Below, piece by piece: positions 62,101 to 64,000 of a stretch of 64,000 bases of DNA (within the stretch, counting starts at the first letter, position 1; each line of letters begins with the position of its first letter). Position numbers and translations under genes: made by a program. The notes beneath the pieces were generated by a model, which did not search any database, was not told where the DNA came from, and worked only from the letters and a program-made list of their open reading frames with translations. The DNA comes from an uncultured Alphaproteobacteria bacterium. GTDB lineage: Bacteria; Pseudomonadota; Alphaproteobacteria; HIMB59; GCA-002718135. The stretch is taken from contig CACMQB010000002.1 of the NCBI GenBank assembly GCA_902615745.1, positions 1-64,000 of the forward strand, given 5' to 3'.

Positions 62101-64000
62101 ATGACTAAAGAAATTCATAAAGAAATAGAGTCAATTACATCATATCTCAGTAATTCAGAAAAAGATAAAGTAAGACATGCATTGATATTAAGTGAGGCAG
62201 CTCATAGTAATCAACTTAGAAAGTCTGGAGATCCTTTTATAACTCATCCATTAGAGGTAGCAAAAATTTTAACTTCAATAAAATTAGATGCTGACTCTAT
62301 AGTAGCTGGCTTACTTCATGATACTTTGGAAGATACAAATTTAAATATTGAAGAAATTAATAAAAATTTTGGAAATCAGATAGTAGAGCTTGTAGAGGGA
62401 TTAACAAAAATAAATAAATACTCATTGAAAGTAAACAATCAAAAATTTGGAGAAAACTATAAGAAATTAATTTTAGCAACAACAAAAGATTTGAGAGTAA
62501 TTTTAGTAAAGTTAGCTGACAGATTACACAATATGAGAACTATTCAATTTATTAAAGACGAAAATAAAAAAACTAAAATAGCGTTAGAAACACTCGAAGT
62601 ATTTGCCCCCTTAGCTCAAAGATTAGGTATGAAGGAATGGCAAGATGAATTAGAAGATATTGCATTTGAAATAATAAATCCTGATGCAAAAAAAACAATT
62701 AAAGAAAGATTGGAATATTTAAAATCAAAGGATGATAATATTGTTGATGAAATTAGATATGAGTTAAAAAACAATTTTTTTCAGGAGGATTTATTTTGTA
62801 AGGTAGAAGGTAGAATTAAATCTCCATATTCAATATGGAATAAGATTAAAAATAAAAATATTTCTTTCGAACAACTTTCAGATATTATGGCTTTTAGAGT
62901 TATTACTAATTCAACTAGAGAATGTTATAGATGCTTAGGCATAATCCATAGACAATATCCTTATATTCAAGGAAGGTTCAAAGATTTTATTTCATCTCCC
63001 AAATCAAATGGATACAGAGCTTTACATACATCAGTAATGGGGCCAAAAAATAAAAAAATTGAAATTCAATTTCGTTCAAACATAATGAATCAAATTGCTG
63101 ATTTTGGTGTTGCTTCTCATTGGAAATATAAAGATCCAAAAAAAATAAAAGAAAAAGACGCAAGAGAATATAAGTGGGTATATGATTTAGTAGATTCAAT
63201 GAATTCATCAGTTACTCAAGATGAATTAATTCAAAACTCAAAATTAAAAGTATTTCAGAATGATATTTTTGTTTTTACTCCGAAAGGAGATCTTATAGAA
63301 TTGCCTAAAAATGCAACTCCTGTAGATTTTGCATACGCGATACATAGTCAGATAGGTGATAAATGTGTAGCAGCTAAAATTAATGATAAACTACAGCCAT
63401 TAAAAACGATTTTAAATAATGGCGATCAAATAGAAATTATTACTTCAGAGTCTTCACAACCTTCCCCTCTATGGCAAAGATTTGCAGTAACAACAAAAGT
63501 CAAATCACAACTAAGAAGATTTTTTAGATTTAAAAAGAAAGAGGAGCATATAATTTTTGGAAGAGAAATATTGCTTAATTTTTTCCAAAAAGAGAATTAT
63601 GAATTTAATAAAAATACTGAAAAAAAAATACTCAATGATTTTAATTACAAATCGATAGATGATGTATATGCATCAATAGGTTCAGGAGAAATTACAGCAC
63701 TTTCTGTAATTAAAAAAATTTATCCTGAATATAATTATATTCCAGTTTCTAAGTTTAATGAAAATATTCAAAATCCTATAAAATTAAAAGGATTAACAGC
63801 TGGAATGTCATATCATTTGGCTGGTTGTTGTTCTCCTTTAAAAGGAGATAGTATTGTAGGAATAGTAACTGCTGGAATTGGTGTCGCTGTTCACACACTT
63901 GATTGTGACACACTTACTTCATATCAAGATGCTCCAGATAGATGGCTAAATATCTCTTGGGATAATAAAAGTAATTTAGAAACAGTATCAAATGCAAGAA
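62101..64000 (+). CDS. rsh: Bifunctional (p)ppGpp synthetase/hydrolase, RelA/SpoT homologue (partial)
   Basis: Controls the stringent response. The gene starts at ATG 62101 and is open to the window edge (about 633 residues; C-terminus missing). The N-terminal HD hydrolase domain is intact, with HPLEVAKIL and LLHDTLEDT. The synthetase domain has GRIKSPYSIWNK, DIMAFRVI, SNGYRALHTSV and EIQFRSNIMNQIADFGVASHW. The TGS domain begins VFTPKGDLIELP near residue 395, and the GCCSPLKGD zinc-finger region is near residue 577. Both catalytic halves look active, so this is a bifunctional Rsh as expected for alphaproteobacteria. It lies 43 bp after rpoZ. Confidence 0.95.
   Translation, partial: MTKEIHKEIESITSYLSNSEKDKVRHALILSEAAHSNQLRKSGDPFITHPLEVAKILTSIKLDADSIVAGLLHDTLEDTNLNIEEINKNFGNQIVELVEGLTKINKYSLKVNNQKFGENYKKLILATTKDLRVILVKLADRLHNMRTIQFIKDENKKTKIALETLEVFAPLAQRLGMKEWQDELEDIAFEIINPDAKKTIKERLEYLKSKDDNIVDEIRYELKNNFFQEDLFCKVEGRIKSPYSIWNKIKNKNISFEQLSDIMAFRVITNSTRECYRCLGIIHRQYPYIQGRFKDFISSPKSNGYRALHTSVMGPKNKKIEIQFRSNIMNQIADFGVASHWKYKDPKKIKEKDAREYKWVYDLVDSMNSSVTQDELIQNSKLKVFQNDIFVFTPKGDLIELPKNATPVDFAYAIHSQIGDKCVAAKINDKLQPLKTILNNGDQIEIITSESSQPSPLWQRFAVTTKVKSQLRRFFRFKKKEEHIIFGREILLNFFQKENYEFNKNTEKKILNDFNYKSIDDVYASIGSGEITALSVIKKIYPEYNYIPVSKFNENIQNPIKLKGLTAGMSYHLAGCCSPLKGDSIVGIVTAGIGVAVHTLDCDTLTSYQDAPDRWLNISWDNKSNLETVSNAR

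Noticed and set aside
1-64000. CRISPR array, insertion sequence or prophage
   Set aside because: I saw no regular long repeats with spacers, no transposase or phage structural protein; the only recombinase trace is the PyrB extension.

Overview
The window is very AT-rich and gene-dense. Its gene order is that of an alphaproteobacterial chromosome. The blocks that show this are trpE-trpG-trpD-trpC-moaC-lexA-gltX-gltA, tpiA-secG-pyrG-kdsA-eno-ftsB-pdhA-pdhB-pdhC-lipA-coq10, pncC/pgpA/ispDF, ntrY-ntrX-trkA and smpB-rpoZ-rsh. KdsA implies an LPS outer membrane. The base composition, overlapping gene ends and missing genes at familiar junctions point to a streamlined, probably marine, free-living lineage of the Pelagibacterales / HIMB59 / AEGEAN-169 type. 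The exact clade cannot be fixed from the sequence alone. No gene-free stretch exceeds 300 bases; the longest is 235 bases (59947-60181).

Layout. Positions 1-6625 are a surface-polysaccharide locus: a partial methyltransferase, a GT4 glycosyltransferase, a nucleotide-sugar dehydrogenase, a WecA-like initiating transferase, and rmlA, rmlB, rmlD without rmlC. Positions 6627-15284 are an accessory catabolic block: PLP enzyme, aldehyde dehydrogenase, gamma-butyrobetaine-hydroxylase-like dioxygenase, EamA permease, MmgE/PrpD protein, mesaconyl-CoA-hydratase-like protein and a GMC dehydrogenase. Positions 15285-24859 run leftward: ppiD, trpEGDC, moaC, lexA, gltX, gltA. Positions 24909-35075 run rightward: glycolysis, CTP and KDO synthesis, cell division, the pyruvate dehydrogenase complex, lipoate synthase and a COQ10-like protein. 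Positions 35067-37117 (leftward) carry ispDF, pgpA and pncC. Positions 37178-46998 (rightward) carry ntrYX, trkA, a D-amino-acid aminotransferase, an IMPase-family phosphatase, a beta-hydroxyacid dehydrogenase, a permease, msrB and an MFS transporter.

Further right are a 75-residue protein, a fatty-acid desaturase, a leftward run (ruvX, pyrB, plsY, topA, pepC), gatCAB, a small membrane protein, a divergent DUF4198/HupE pair, tRNA-Ser(GCT), dapA, smpB, rpoZ and the start of the (p)ppGpp synthetase/hydrolase gene.

The most unusual points are these. PyrB carries an obligatory N-terminal extension that looks like the arm domain of a tyrosine recombinase. NtrX has lost the sigma-54 contact loop and the Walker B acidic pair. 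All eight convergent gene pairs end within 1 bp of each other or overlap. A canonical SOS box sits directly on the lexA start. dapA begins 7 nt after the CCA end of a tRNA. Two divergent metal-related genes share overlapping start codons. I found no CRISPR array, complete insertion sequence, prophage or rRNA gene.
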